The notes under the pieces: generated by a model | Told to the model about the DNA's origin: nothing | Database searches by the model: none | The model's input: the letters and a program-made list of their open reading frames with translations, nothing else | Translations under genes and position numbers: made by a program | In this document: positions 44,714-53,976 of the stretch, piece by piece | Numbering within the stretch: position 1 is the stretch's first letter | Layout: each line of letters opens with the position of its first letter | Virus record (IMG/VR): IMGVR_UViG_3300032242_002041 | Location: 1 to 64,000 of that record | Origin: a virus | Direction: 5' to 3' (one strand) | DNA: 64,000 nucleotides

Positions 44714-45566
44714 GTGTTTCTCCTTTTGGTTTAATGCGTGGTTTTAATTTAGGGTTGTATCGTTTTGATTCTGAATTCATATGACAGTTATCGCCGTGCC
44801 ATCGTTTGAACATACTGGTTGGCACAGTCCAAGTACAGCACAAACAAGTGGTTTCAGATTGTGACGGATGTGTTCCTTCTGCTAACCGCATCAGATTGCC
44901 TTCGCTGCCGAGAAAGTTGTGTGTACCATCTTCTACTCGTTTGGCATTTAATTCAGGGCCAAGGAAGTTATGGGTACCGTCTGCTACTAACTTAGCATTT
45001 AATTTTCCGCCGGCATTTGGACTTTTTCCATCTTGCCAATGATGTATGCCTGCTGCACTACGCCATATGCTCGGATTGTTGGTTAAGTTAATGTGCGTAC
45101 CATTGGCCATTGCTGTTTTGGCATTACGACCGTCTTTGTTTGGGTGATTATTTAAAAATACTTGTTTAGCGTCAGGGTTACGATTCATCCAATGATTATC
45201 GCCAGCAAATTTTTCTCTATGTTTTTCAGGATCTTTATTAAACCAATGATTATCTCCTGATAACTTTGCCGCTACTTCGGGATCCTTCATTGGATTATTT
45301 TCAGAATCAAACCCTATTGGATCTTTGGTACGATTCATACAATTTGGTTTACCAAAATGCTCTGCTAAGTATTTGCCCTCAAGCGCCTTAACTGCTTCAA
45401 TTGAATCTGCGTATTCTAATATTTCGCGGGTCAGTGTCGACTTATCTTTTATTGATAGCGGCCATTTACCAGAGCCAATATACCCGTCGTTGATGTTGTT
45501 TGTACTGTGTCTTCCAACATAGTATTTTCCGTTTGTGTGTGTTGTTTTGTAGATAAAGTGTTTCAT
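44706..45566 (-). CDS. GIY-YIG homing endonuclease with NUMOD3 repeats
   Basis: I choose ATG 45566 (MKHFIYKTTHTNGKYYVGRH), because the GIY-YIG fold starts there and a GCTAAATA box ends 5 nt before. The 286-residue protein has FIYKTTH...YYVGRH as the catalytic start, GYIGSG, and then many NUMOD3-like DNA-binding repeats (DNHWFNKDPEKHREKFAG, THNFLGPE, THNFLGSE). It ends with a zinc-finger-like part (CLCCTW...RWHGDNCHM). It lies beside the major capsid gene, a common place for such enzymes in T4-like phages. Confidence 0.85.
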   Translation of the reverse strand: MKHFIYKTTHTNGKYYVGRHSTNNINDGYIGSGKWPLSIKDKSTLTREILEYADSIEAVKALEGKYLAEHFGKPNCMNRTKDPIGFDSENNPMKDPEVAAKLSGDNHWFNKDPEKHREKFAGDNHWMNRNPDAKQVFLNNHPNKDGRNAKTAMANGTHINLTNNPSIWRSAAGIHHWQDGKSPNAGGKLNAKLVADGTHNFLGPELNAKRVEDGTHNFLGSEGNLMRLAEGTHPSQSETTCLCCTWTVPTSMFKRWHGDNCHMNSESKRYNPKLKPRIKPKGETHE

Positions 45567-45571
45567 AGTAT

Positions 45572-45579
45572 TATTTAGC
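45572..45579 (-). promoter_or_regulatory. Late-promoter-like box GCTAAATA, 5 nt from ATG
   Basis: Exactly 5 nt (ATACT) separate the box from ATG 45566, and no Shine-Dalgarno is present. Confidence 0.45.
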
Positions 45580-45628
45580 ATAGTCTGTCGCATTACTAAA
45601 ATATTAACATCTTTAGAATTAAAAGTCA

Positions 45629-45656
45629 ACAAAAAAGGCACTCGAAAGTGCCTTCT
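45629..45656 (-). terminator. Rho-independent terminator after gp23
   Basis: The stem AAGGCACT/AGTGCCTT with a TTCG-type tetraloop is followed on the minus strand by TTTTTT. It ends the gp23 transcript. Confidence 0.85.
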
Positions 45657-45710
45657 TTGGTAGTACTTAAAACAAATACCGTTACAATGAAGTAACGCGG
45701 TACCAAATTC

Positions 45711-46907
45711 CTAGCTAAACGATAGGTTCTGTACAGCGATTTCTCCAACATAATCGGCGGCATTCCCGAACGAGGAGGCCGTGTTAGTGAGTTCTACGAA
45801 TCCGTAGCGAGTCATAAAGCTAACTACTGGTTCGAATGTGGACGGATCCAATACAACACCTGAGCTCATCAACGGAATGTATGGGCAATAGAACGCAGCA
45901 GCATCAGCTTCTGATGTGCCTTTGTAACCTACCAATACACTTGCTGTATCTTGAGCGTAGCTGTTTACAAACACACGCATTGCACCGTTCAATGTACCAA
46001 CAAACTTGGTGTTTGTAGGAGCTTCGAATGTGCCTTCTGTTGTGCGAGCAAAAGCTGATGTTGTTGCACTTTGTAGCACTGTTAAGCTAGCTGGACTAAC
46101 AACAGCCCAGTTACCAGCGCCACGACGTGTACGCTGAGCGATCAAGTTAGCAACGCGGTTAATCAACACTGCCAAAGCGGCATGCTCATCACCAACGAAT
46201 GTTGCTGTACCACTTACAGTAGCTTGGTTGTATGTGTACTCAGTAGCAGCCAGGGTACTCAAACTTAACAAGATCTCTTGATCGATCTCAGCTGTGATCT
46301 CTTGTGCAAGAGCAGCCATGATTTCAGCTTCTACATCGATACCGTGCATGGCTTGTGCATCTTGAGCACTTTCAAATGTCCAACGAGCTTGTAACTTGCG
46401 TGTCTTAGCTTCAACAGCTTGTTTCAAGATCTGTACGGAAATTTGCTTACCGCCTGTGCCTTCCATTGTTGCTGTGTTGTTACCTGTGTAACCAGTAGCT
46501 GTTGTTTGCGCTTGTGGCACTGTAGAGTAAGCAGTAGCAATTGTGAATGGACTCAAAGCTTCACTACCAGCTGCAACGCTAGTAGCGGCTGCGGATTGGT
46601 CATTCAAACTTTGTGCATAGCGAACACGTAGCGTGTGGATTTGGCCTACTGGACCTGTCATTGGCTGTACGCCTACCAACTCGTTAGCAATAACTGTTGG
46701 CATTACACGACGGATCACTGGCAGAATCACACGGTTTAATGTGGCGATGTTACCAGAAACTGTAGAACCGGAACTTGCATTCTCACGCAAGTATTTCTTT
46801 GTATTTTCGAGGATAACGGACATGGATGTACGCTTAGAACCAGACAGGCCTTCTAACAGTGCATCTTTAGTTTCGCTCCAACGACCTTCTAATAATTCTT
46901 GTGACAT
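45711..46907 (-). CDS. gp23: Major capsid protein
   Basis: The 398-residue protein matches cyanophage-type gp23: NRVILPVIRRVMPTVIANEL, GVQPMTGPVGQIHTLRVRY, RRGAGNWAVVSPASL and FVNSYAQDTASVLVGYKG. The N-terminal part is probably cut by gp21 after LRE at residue 42 (just before NASSGSTV). The order gp23-gp22-gp21-core-gp20 is that of T4. An AAGGAGA precedes the start. A terminator follows. It is the main shell component. Confidence 0.93.
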   Translation of the reverse strand: MSQELLEGRWSETKDALLEGLSGSKRTSMSVILENTKKYLRENASSGSTVSGNIATLNRVILPVIRRVMPTVIANELVGVQPMTGPVGQIHTLRVRYAQSLNDQSAAATSVAAGSEALSPFTIATAYSTVPQAQTTATGYTGNNTATMEGTGGKQISVQILKQAVEAKTRKLQARWTFESAQDAQAMHGIDVEAEIMAALAQEITAEIDQEILLSLSTLAATEYTYNQATVSGTATFVGDEHAALAVLINRVANLIAQRTRRGAGNWAVVSPASLTVLQSATTSAFARTTEGTFEAPTNTKFVGTLNGAMRVFVNSYAQDTASVLVGYKGTSEADAAAFYCPYIPLMSSGVVLDPSTFEPVVSFMTRYGFVELTNTASSFGNAADYVGEIAVQNLSFS

Positions 46908-46935
46908 TTAAGTCTCCTTATATTATGTCTTGGAT

Positions 46936-48033
46936 TTACAGCCCTGCCAAACGCTTTAGATCGATCACGTTGGATTCTTGTTCAACTTGATCTGCATCTG
47001 GACTGCGGGCAGATTTATCGCCAGTTGCTGTAGATAATGATTCTGTAATCACCTTGGAGGCTTTTACTGAACGGTCATCTAAAACTGCTGGTAGATACTT
47101 TTCAAATGCGTTGGACAGACGTGCTGTTTGTACGCTTTCGAGCAAATTACGCATAACTTCTTGCTTTTCCTTGTTTAGGGGAGCAAGCAATTCCTCTAAC
47201 ACAGCTTCACGCTGATTAGATTCTTTGAGTATACGCATTTCGCGTTCTTTGTTTTCGACCAGAACTCGTGCCTTCTGGGCGAATTTGATGGCTTCGGACA
47301 GTTTGGCATCTTTGGCAGCGATTGTGTCATGCAATTTACGAACTTCCTGCTTCTCATTTAAATGAGTTGCACCAAATTCTGTTGCATACGCTTCAAAAAT
47401 ACGGCGACCAAAATTGTTCTCACGAGCAACTTTGATGTCTTCTTTTAACTGACTGAGTTCACCCTTTAGATGTGTGCTAACAGCGTTAGACATCTTGCGA
47501 GCAGATTCAGCAACGAATCGACTCTTCAATGTTTCTAACTGACGGCGAGCTTCACGCACCAAACGAACTTTTGTGTTGACCACATCTTGTTTGTCTGTTG
47601 CAAATTCTTGAATCTCACGTGCAAGAGCATGTACCACAAATTGTTCTAATTTCTGAACACCTTCGGTGTGTGTCTTGCGGTCTTTGCGCAGTTCGCCAAT
47701 TTCTTCGGCCAATTTAGTAACCATAAACGAATTGAACTTCGTTGCTGATTCTTTCATTTTGACTTGGAAACGAACGCGATCTTCGGCCAACTGTTGCTTT
47801 TCAGCGGCAATTGATTGAATCTCTGCTGCAAGACCTTCTGTTACCATACGATCCAGGGCTTCCACCATCACTGTTTTGTCATGCTCATAGCGTTGTGCAA
47901 ACTCTTCGCGTAGTTCTGCACGTACTTGTTCACGAGCTTCGTTTAACTTGGATTCCCAAGCCTCAGTAATTTCTTGCTGAGCGTCCTCGCTTAACAGTTC
48001 GCTATCTAGTAACGGTTTAATAGCATCTAACAT
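46936..48033 (-). CDS. gp22: Prohead scaffold protein
   Basis: The 365-residue protein is almost wholly helical and charged (VRFQVKMKESATKFNSFMV, KLEQFVVHALAREIQEFA, FEKYLPAVL near the C-terminus), as expected for gp22, the main scaffolding protein of the prohead core. It is the third gene from gp20 in the T4 order, 28 nt upstream of gp23. CAGGAG precedes its ATG. It would be degraded by gp21 during maturation. Confidence 0.88.
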   Translation of the reverse strand: MLDAIKPLLDSELLSEDAQQEITEAWESKLNEAREQVRAELREEFAQRYEHDKTVMVEALDRMVTEGLAAEIQSIAAEKQQLAEDRVRFQVKMKESATKFNSFMVTKLAEEIGELRKDRKTHTEGVQKLEQFVVHALAREIQEFATDKQDVVNTKVRLVREARRQLETLKSRFVAESARKMSNAVSTHLKGELSQLKEDIKVARENNFGRRIFEAYATEFGATHLNEKQEVRKLHDTIAAKDAKLSEAIKFAQKARVLVENKEREMRILKESNQREAVLEELLAPLNKEKQEVMRNLLESVQTARLSNAFEKYLPAVLDDRSVKASKVITESLSTATGDKSARSPDADQVEQESNVIDLKRLAGL

Positions 48034-48035
48034 GC

Positions 48036-48686
48036 TTATTTCTCCTGTATCTTGAGACCACGTATCAATCGCATTACTTCGCTTTTTACGTATCTCTGTG
48101 CTTTGTTGCTGTTAGCCGGATCCTTAAACATTTCTAACAAGCGAGCTCCGCCGGCGTGATTTAACAGGCCTTCGTAAATTGCTGTTGGATATGCGTTGGG
48201 AGCACTTGGCTGAGCAACCACATCTACAGTGACAATTTCAAAGTCACTGACATGTCCGTTATGGTCGTCGACGTTACCGCTGCCACGACTGCTAACTCCT
48301 AATTTTACACCGTTAGTCAACATGGTTTTGACCAGTTCGCCCATCGGTGTAGGTAGTATCTTTAATGTGCCCATACCAGCTGGCCCATCCATCCACATTT
48401 TTTCAATCATGTGACTTACACGATCCAGGTTAATTTTCAAGTCATCTGGATGATCAACTTCACCTAGTACACTATGACCAGTTTTAATTTGTTCGTTAAT
48501 GGTGTCAACTGCCTTGGCAATTTCATTTACAGGATATACTCGCTCATTGGCGTTACGAACGCCGCCCTCAATGCAGATACCCTTTAACTTCAAGGTGCCT
48601 TTACCGGAGCCATCGTGGGCTTCCTCAGACAAGATTTCTAGTCCTGCCTGAGTGAAGCTTAGATGTTCTTTTAGATATCGAGCCAT
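48036..48686 (-). CDS. gp21: Prohead core protease
   Basis: The 216-residue protein fits gp21 (peptidase family U9). Key segments are the HPDDL motif with GEVDHP (catalytic His), KLGVSSRGSGNVDDH (catalytic Ser in VSSRGSG) and ADVVAQPSAPNA-type DVVAQPSAPNAYP near the C-terminus. It cleaves capsid, scaffold and internal proteins after I/L-x-E, as seen in several proteins of this window. It is 2 nt upstream of gp22. Confidence 0.9.
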   Translation of the reverse strand: MARYLKEHLSFTQAGLEILSEEAHDGSGKGTLKLKGICIEGGVRNANERVYPVNEIAKAVDTINEQIKTGHSVLGEVDHPDDLKINLDRVSHMIEKMWMDGPAGMGTLKILPTPMGELVKTMLTNGVKLGVSSRGSGNVDDHNGHVSDFEIVTVDVVAQPSAPNAYPTAIYEGLLNHAGGARLLEMFKDPANSNKAQRYVKSEVMRLIRGLKIQEK

Positions 48687-48695
48687 ATCTCTGGA

Positions 48696-49559
48696 TTAGC
48701 CTTTTGGAAATGGTGTTTTTGTGTTAACGCCACTGGCTTGGGCTGTTACAGGTTTTGGAGCAGCTGCTAACTTAGCATTTGCGCTGCCTTTGCCTGGTAC
48801 ATTCTTAAATGTTCCTGCTTCTGGCAAATCACCAGTTTTTGGAGCACTACGACCTTGTGCTGTGTCACCAGTCATTCGAACTGGAGCACCTTGCATACCT
48901 TTAGCACCGCTGTTAAAAGCTACAGTACTCTTGGTATTTGTGCCAGCTGGTTCGCTAGTTACAGGCTTTGGTGCTGCATCTAACTTGACGTTTTCCATCA
49001 TGGCTTCGTCGGCAAACTCAGCTGTTTCTGTATCGTCCATTTCTAAAGCGTCGCCGCCGTCAATGTCAGACACACTATCACCGTGCTCTTCGCCACCCAT
49101 CAATGACTCAAATTCAGCCATGAGTTCGTCAAGTTTGTCTTCGAGATCAACAACGCGGTCTTCGATATCACCTTCGTCATGGTCTTTTTCCATGTCGTGT
49201 GTGAGTTCTTCGCCGTCTTCTTCAGCTGAATCATCAAATTCTGCATCAGTTTCTTCTGACATGCCTTCTTCTTCCATTTCAACTTCGTCGCCTAAGTTTT
49301 GAAAGTTTTCGTCAAGTTCGTCTTCTTCTTCTTCGTGAAGTTCGTCGTACTCGATGTCTTTAGCAACCTTTTTGCCTGCTTTTTCAGCATGGTCGTCGCG
49401 TTCAGCGTCAGACTCTTCGTCCAACTCTTCCTCTTCCTGCATTAGATTTTCGTAGATTTCGCGACTTTTTTCTACCACGATATCGTGGAATAGTTCTTTG
49501 GCTTTCGCCTCTTCATCATTGATCACGTATTCGATCAATTGTTCAAATTTCGATGTCAT
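48696..49559 (-). CDS. Acidic prohead core protein
   Basis: The 287-residue protein starts MTSKFEQLIEYVINDEEAKA and has a very acidic middle (DEESDAERDDHAEKAGKK, then long Glu/Asp runs) and a Pro/Ala/Lys-rich C-terminal part with KPVTSEPAGTNTKSTV and KPVTAQASGVNTKTPF repeats. T4 has the small core proteins gp67 and gp68 between gp20 and gp21; this is a probable counterpart. Residues 1-35 resemble the cyanophage version I recall. GGAGG lies upstream of the start, with an AGTAAATA box 32 nt before. Confidence 0.75.
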   Translation of the reverse strand: MTSKFEQLIEYVINDEEAKAKELFHDIVVEKSREIYENLMQEEEELDEESDAERDDHAEKAGKKVAKDIEYDELHEEEEDELDENFQNLGDEVEMEEEGMSEETDAEFDDSAEEDGEELTHDMEKDHDEGDIEDRVVDLEDKLDELMAEFESLMGGEEHGDSVSDIDGGDALEMDDTETAEFADEAMMENVKLDAAPKPVTSEPAGTNTKSTVAFNSGAKGMQGAPVRMTGDTAQGRSAPKTGDLPEAGTFKNVPGKGSANAKLAAAPKPVTAQASGVNTKTPFPKG

Positions 49560-49591
49560 ATTTTTTCCTCCATAGGTTATGGCTCGTCAGA

Positions 49592-49599
49592 TATTTACT
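49592..49599 (-). promoter_or_regulatory. Late-promoter-like box AGTAAATA
   Basis: It lies 32 nt before ATG 49559 with GGAGG between. Confidence 0.4.
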
Positions 49600-49657
49600 A
49601 TCAACAAGTAATATTGGTACTTTTGAGGTAGAAAACTGGGTGTTTTTGACTGTTATA

Positions 49658-49879
49658 TTACAGTGCAGGTGCCGCAGGAGGAGGTGCGTATTGCTTTTTA
49701 ACTTTTTTAAGTTTTTCTTTAAATTCGTAACTTCTTACATCGTTCATTTGACGTAACTTATTAAGCTGACGCAGAGTTAAGCGTGTTTTGCGGAGATTAC
49801 CCAAACGAGGCTGGCTATTATCTTGACTTAGGTCTTGATAAGAGTTGGGTTCGCGAGAGTAGATTTCGTTTAGGATCAT
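49658..49879 (-). CDS. Small basic core-like protein (73 aa), gp67-position
   Basis: I choose ATG 49879 (MILNEIYSREPNSYQ) because the upstream extension overlaps gp20 and uses a GTG. The protein is basic and helical (KTRLTLRQLNKLRQ, then EFKEKLKKVKKQY) and ends with Pro/Ala. Similar small proteins lie between gp20 and gp21 in cyanophages. T4 gp67 occupies this position, though that one is acidic. A TATAAATA box (49884-49891) ends 4 nt before the ATG, with no Shine-Dalgarno. Confidence 0.7.
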   Translation of the reverse strand: MILNEIYSREPNSYQDLSQDNSQPRLGNLRKTRLTLRQLNKLRQMNDVRSYEFKEKLKKVKKQYAPPPAAPAL

Positions 49880-49883
49880 TGTG

Positions 49884-49891
49884 TATTTATA
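49884..49891 (-). promoter_or_regulatory. Perfect T4 late box TATAAATA, 4 nt from ATG
   Basis: The full T4 late consensus lies within the last codons of gp20, 4 nt before ATG 49879, so initiation would fall at about the start codon. Confidence 0.55.
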
Positions 49892-51722
49892 CTCCGGGTA
49901 CGCCGCCGGCAGGAGCTGTTGGAACAGCAGTTCCAGGAGCTGTAGTAGGAGCTCCGGGCATACCGCCTTCTGCACCCAGCATGCCGCCTGTGTCGGCGCC
50001 AGCTAGTTCTTCCCCAGTTTGAATATCACTTTCAAGTCCTGCAGGTGTAACGCCCACTGCACGTAGGTCCTGTCCTTGCGTAGTTTCTAATTCTGGTTCG
50101 TCGCGTTCTTCCATCCAAAGTGTTTCGTTTTCTACAATTTCTTCTTCGGTCAAGCCTAGGTAACGTTTCATCAGGAAGCGTTTGCTCATGTATGGCAGGG
50201 CTTCCACTTGTGAAAACGCTTGGATACGAGTAGTATCCAATTCACTCTGACGGTAACTTGCAAAGTTCTGTGGTTCGCAGAAGCTGATATTAAAGATCCC
50301 AGCGTCAATGTTAAAGCCTCTCCAACGCAAGAACATCTTGAATTCGTCGTCCAATTTCTGCATGATCAGCCGCTGTAGACGCATGCAATACTGGTTAAAA
50401 CGGTATTCTTGAATCAGTGCTGTGCCCACACGACCGTCACTCATGGCACGATCACTGTCGTCTGGACCGGTGGGCAAGTAGCTACTTGGCACACGTAGAC
50501 CACGTGCCATTTTGTTATTAAAGTACTTTAAATCATCAATTTCGCCAAGATTGCTACCGCCGGCCAGGGTAGTAACATCAGACCCTTTGCTGTCTGCACT
50601 CACCGGAAAGAAGTAGTCTTCGTTAATACTCAGTGGATTATAACTTGAATCCATCATATTTGCGCCACCGCCGGTGTTGGTAGGAATACGACGCTGATGC
50701 ATTTCATTCTTTACACGCTCAACAAACTGCATGGCCATATGGCTAGGCATATTGCCTACGTCAATTTTAAAGATTCTGCGCTCTGGAGCACGTTGTACAC
50801 GATAGATTAGGACAGCATCTTCCAGCAGTTCTTTTTGCTTGTAGACTTTAAAAATGTTTTCTAGTATACTCTGTCCAAAAGGCCAGAAAAAGTCAAGGCC
50901 TTCGTTGAGGCTTAGGTGCACCACGTGACGTGCATCTAAACAAGTTTCATTCATGGCCTGTGTAAAGCGACTGTTACCTGCTCCGCCCACTCCGCCGGCA
51001 CCACCACCGCCGCCTGCTCCGTTGGGTGCTGTATAGTTGGTTTGTCCCATTCCTCCAGTAGCACGACTTACATAGTAGTCGCTGGTAGTTTTTTGTGCCA
51101 CACTCATGTTTTGAAAGTTGGGATTAATATCGCGGATAACATACTGCTCAGGACGCTTGCCTTCGCTTTCGTTAACAATAACACGGGCCACTTTGACCAT
51201 GTCTACCCACATCATTTCAAATGTTTCTGGGTCACGTACAAATACTTGATCGCCATACTTGATTGTGTTGCGGAACAATTTGAATATGCGTTGATCTAAC
51301 TTGTTTAACTTGGTCCATTGCTGTAGTTGTTTTTTAACAATGTCTACTTCGTGATCTGTGGGTTTGTCAGTAAAATTAATATCAAACGGTGTACCGTTGT
51401 CTTGGTTGACTTGTGTTGAAAATTCAGCAATAATATCTAAACAGGCATTAACTTCGGAGTCCATGTCCATGTTTTCGTACTGATTATACCGCTCGATACG
51501 GTTAGGGTGCCCTGAATATACTTCAGGCAAACGGCTAGCATAGTTACGAAAGGCAAAATCGTTTGGTGTGCCGCCGGCAGCATAGCCTTGTCCGGTCTGG
51601 CGGGGATAGCCGTCTAACCCGAACTGGTTTTGTCCTGAAATTGGACTAAGTTGCCCGCCGGTACTAGCAACTTTAAAATATTTTTTCCAACCGCGTTTAC
51701 GGTTATTATCGTTATCTGCCAT
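49887..51722 (-). CDS. gp20: Portal vertex protein
   Basis: The 611-residue protein matches gp20, the dodecameric portal that seeds the prohead core. Typical parts are NRIERYNQYENMDMDSEVN, ACLDIIAEFSTQVNQ, LPTGPDDSDRAMSDGRVGT and FNQYCMRLQRLIMQKLDDEF. A Gly-rich loop (GAGGGGGAGGVGGAG) near residue 235 and a Pro/Gly/Ala-rich C-terminal tail are extras. A CATAAATA box (51730-51737) lies 7 nt before its ATG. Confidence 0.92.
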   Translation of the reverse strand: MADNDNNRKRGWKKYFKVASTGGQLSPISGQNQFGLDGYPRQTGQGYAAGGTPNDFAFRNYASRLPEVYSGHPNRIERYNQYENMDMDSEVNACLDIIAEFSTQVNQDNGTPFDINFTDKPTDHEVDIVKKQLQQWTKLNKLDQRIFKLFRNTIKYGDQVFVRDPETFEMMWVDMVKVARVIVNESEGKRPEQYVIRDINPNFQNMSVAQKTTSDYYVSRATGGMGQTNYTAPNGAGGGGGAGGVGGAGNSRFTQAMNETCLDARHVVHLSLNEGLDFFWPFGQSILENIFKVYKQKELLEDAVLIYRVQRAPERRIFKIDVGNMPSHMAMQFVERVKNEMHQRRIPTNTGGGANMMDSSYNPLSINEDYFFPVSADSKGSDVTTLAGGSNLGEIDDLKYFNNKMARGLRVPSSYLPTGPDDSDRAMSDGRVGTALIQEYRFNQYCMRLQRLIMQKLDDEFKMFLRWRGFNIDAGIFNISFCEPQNFASYRQSELDTTRIQAFSQVEALPYMSKRFLMKRYLGLTEEEIVENETLWMEERDEPELETTQGQDLRAVGVTPAGLESDIQTGEELAGADTGGMLGAEGGMPGAPTTAPGTAVPTAPAGGVPGV

Positions 51723-51729
51723 GGTAGTA

Positions 51730-51737
51730 TATTTATG
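51730..51737 (-). promoter_or_regulatory. Late promoter box CATAAATA, 7 nt from gp20 ATG
   Basis: The predicted leader is about 2 nt and no Shine-Dalgarno is seen between the box and ATG 51722. Confidence 0.5.
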
Positions 51738-51772
51738 GAGCTGTTAGATTGCGCAGACTAATTTACGCAGAT

Positions 51773-53971
51773 TTATCTAGCAGAGTTTTGCGCTTGCTTT
51801 TTGCTGTTATCATCAATGTTGGCTAATCGACGATCCATAGATTGTAGCGCACTGTTTAACGTACCTAAAATTTCTTCACTGTGATCTGTGCGACTAGCTT
51901 CTTGATTGGCTTTTGCTACTTCTTTTTCAGGTAAAGTGGCATTAGGTTTTATTGCGGCTAGCTTGTTGTCAAAACTGTTCTTGGGGCCTGCCAATAATTC
52001 TGATCGAGCATCCTGTGCGGTTGTTTTGGCTTGACCAGCCAATAATTCTGATCGAGCATCCTGTGCGGTTGTTTTGGCTTGACCAGCCAACAACTCTGCA
52101 TTGGCCATTCTGGCACCTGTTTCGGTGCCAGCCGACCGTTCGTATAATCTATCTACTAGTTGAGCAGCCTGGGCCGCTGTTTTAGCTTGACGTAATTGAT
52201 CGCCGGCTCGTTTTTCAGTATTTTTAAGTTCATAGTCAACAAACTTTAGTTGCTCTTCGAGCGTAGAGTCTTTTAATGTTTTGCCCATGACTCGTTCAAA
52301 ATTGGCCTGGCGATCTGGGTGCCACTGTGCAACTCCCTTGGCTTTGCCACCATCGCCCACAGCATTGATGTTTAAATTCTTTCCAGATTCTTGTTGTAGG
52401 TTCCCTACAATTCCAGCGGCTTGTTCTTTGGTCCAGCCGGCACTTTGAAAGAATTTCATTGCGGTGTCGGCATTTTGACTTGAGCCAGCCCCTTGCCCGC
52501 CAAACGTTTTAGCAGGGCCGCCACCTATGCCCTGGGTGGATGCTATATTTCCTGGTGCTACTCCAGCAATTTTGTTGGTTACTTTGGATAATGCTTCCAA
52601 TGATGTAGTAGCTGGGTTTACACCCATTGTAACAAAACTTTGTAGAGAATCTCTACTCTTCATCTGGTTAATACGCAGTTCAACCTGTGCTTTGGTGTTA
52701 GGATCTAGGCCTTTTTGTTGTAGCTCTTGTTGAGCCTTGGCCAAATCCTCTTGTTGTTTCATACTAACGTCGGTATTACGAGATAAGATTCGACTACGTG
52801 TTTCAGCATCGTAGACTGCGTCGTCCATTGCTCCGTTAAACTTGTACATGCTGGCCATGCCAGATTCGTCAAATTGTTTCATGCCGGCTGTTAGTTTATC
52901 CATTCCAGCGGCTGCTTTAAAGTTTTTATCTTGTGTGTACAGTGCAAATTCACTCATTCCCATGGTCATCATCTTGCCACTTGCACTAACATCTCCGCCA
53001 ATACTTCTCCAATAATCTTTTTGTAGTGCTGGAGAAGTTTTTAGCATATCAGACATTTTGATATATTCGTCGGCTAAATCTAGTGATGCTTGGTCTCCCT
53101 TTTTCCTTAGCTCGTAAATGGTTTGATTAAACGCATTTTCAGCCATGGCTTGATTTCTATTTTCTTGAAGGGCCTCTGCACTTTCGCCTGTGAGCTTGCT
53201 CATTAAATCTAACTGCTTGATATACTCAGCACTTCTGGCAGCTAGATTTTGTTGTATGTTTGTTGATGTTACTCCAGACATTTGCTGTTGTTTAACAAAC
53301 ATAGCTATACCACGATTTATATCATCGGGTGTTTTGCCCAACATCTGTAATGATTTACCTACATCACTACGTTGTATCTGTGAGGCTGCATCGGCAAATG
53401 CTCTGGTTCCGCTAGCAGCAGTGCCACCAAAAGATGCCAGTGCCGCACTGTTCTCTTTGATTATTGCAGTCATTTGGTCTAGTTGTTCAAAACCATAACC
53501 TAACTTCTGCATGTTGGCAGTAATTTCTGTCATGCCACCAGCAGCGGCTGCACCTGATTTACTTAAATCTTGATAGGCTTTAAATACCGCATCACTCTGC
53601 TTGTTTACTGTTTTAAGTCCTTCGGCAAATACGCCCACAACTTTGCTGGCTGCAAACAAGCCTGCTTTAAGCAAAGCAGATCCGGGAATAATAAGAAGAA
53701 GAGCTTCTAGTCCACCAGCAAGCGAATCTATGGCGCCGTTCATTGCCGACATGCCTTGCTCGCCCTTATACATGGCCTTGGTAAAGTCTACAACTCCTTT
53801 GCCCATTTTTGACTGGGCGTCGGCCATTGCTTTAGAGTAGCCTTTGAGACCTTTTTCGGCATCTTTCATGGCATTAGCCATTTCCTGAGTTATAGGAGTG
53901 CCAGATTTGATTGCGTTATTATACGCTTCAAATATGCCTTGGATTTCTTCCGGGGTGTATTGATCAGCCAT
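51773..53971 (-). CDS. Tail tape measure-like protein with tail lysozyme domain
   Basis: I choose ATG 53971 (MADQYTPEEIQGIFEAYN), 5 nt after a GGTAAATA box; a longer frame overlaps the divergent gene. The 732-residue protein is helical and Ala/Met/Lys-rich with a hydrophobic stretch near residues 80-125 (LEALLLIIPGSALLKAGLF). Residues about 510-640 (FFQSAGWTKEQAAGIVGNLQ, then GVAQWHPDRQANF) match phage tail lysozyme domains, which cut peptidoglycan. A 16-residue repeat (LLAGQAKTTAQDARSE) follows. It is placed next to a gp26-like gene, as tape measures often lie beside their chaperones. Confidence 0.75.
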   Translation of the reverse strand: MADQYTPEEIQGIFEAYNNAIKSGTPITQEMANAMKDAEKGLKGYSKAMADAQSKMGKGVVDFTKAMYKGEQGMSAMNGAIDSLAGGLEALLLIIPGSALLKAGLFAASKVVGVFAEGLKTVNKQSDAVFKAYQDLSKSGAAAAGGMTEITANMQKLGYGFEQLDQMTAIIKENSAALASFGGTAASGTRAFADAASQIQRSDVGKSLQMLGKTPDDINRGIAMFVKQQQMSGVTSTNIQQNLAARSAEYIKQLDLMSKLTGESAEALQENRNQAMAENAFNQTIYELRKKGDQASLDLADEYIKMSDMLKTSPALQKDYWRSIGGDVSASGKMMTMGMSEFALYTQDKNFKAAAGMDKLTAGMKQFDESGMASMYKFNGAMDDAVYDAETRSRILSRNTDVSMKQQEDLAKAQQELQQKGLDPNTKAQVELRINQMKSRDSLQSFVTMGVNPATTSLEALSKVTNKIAGVAPGNIASTQGIGGGPAKTFGGQGAGSSQNADTAMKFFQSAGWTKEQAAGIVGNLQQESGKNLNINAVGDGGKAKGVAQWHPDRQANFERVMGKTLKDSTLEEQLKFVDYELKNTEKRAGDQLRQAKTAAQAAQLVDRLYERSAGTETGARMANAELLAGQAKTTAQDARSELLAGQAKTTAQDARSELLAGPKNSFDNKLAAIKPNATLPEKEVAKANQEASRTDHSEEILGTLNSALQSMDRRLANIDDNSKKQAQNSAR
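51990..52085 (-). repeat. Perfect 48-bp tandem duplication in the tape measure gene
   Basis: Two identical 48-nt copies (51990-52037 and 52038-52085), with a partial third, encode 16 residues each. Perfect identity suggests a recent event or one under conversion. Confidence 0.85.
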
Positions 53972-53976
53972 AATTA

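Noticed and set aside
45567-45641. N-terminal extension of the GIY-YIG gene upstream of ATG 45566
   Set aside because: The catalytic domain begins at MKHFIYKTTH, and the GCTAAATA box lies inside the extension.
48721-49302. 193-residue plus-strand frame rich in Ser
   Set aside because: It is antisense to the acidic core protein; the Ser-rich composition mirrors Glu/Asp codons.
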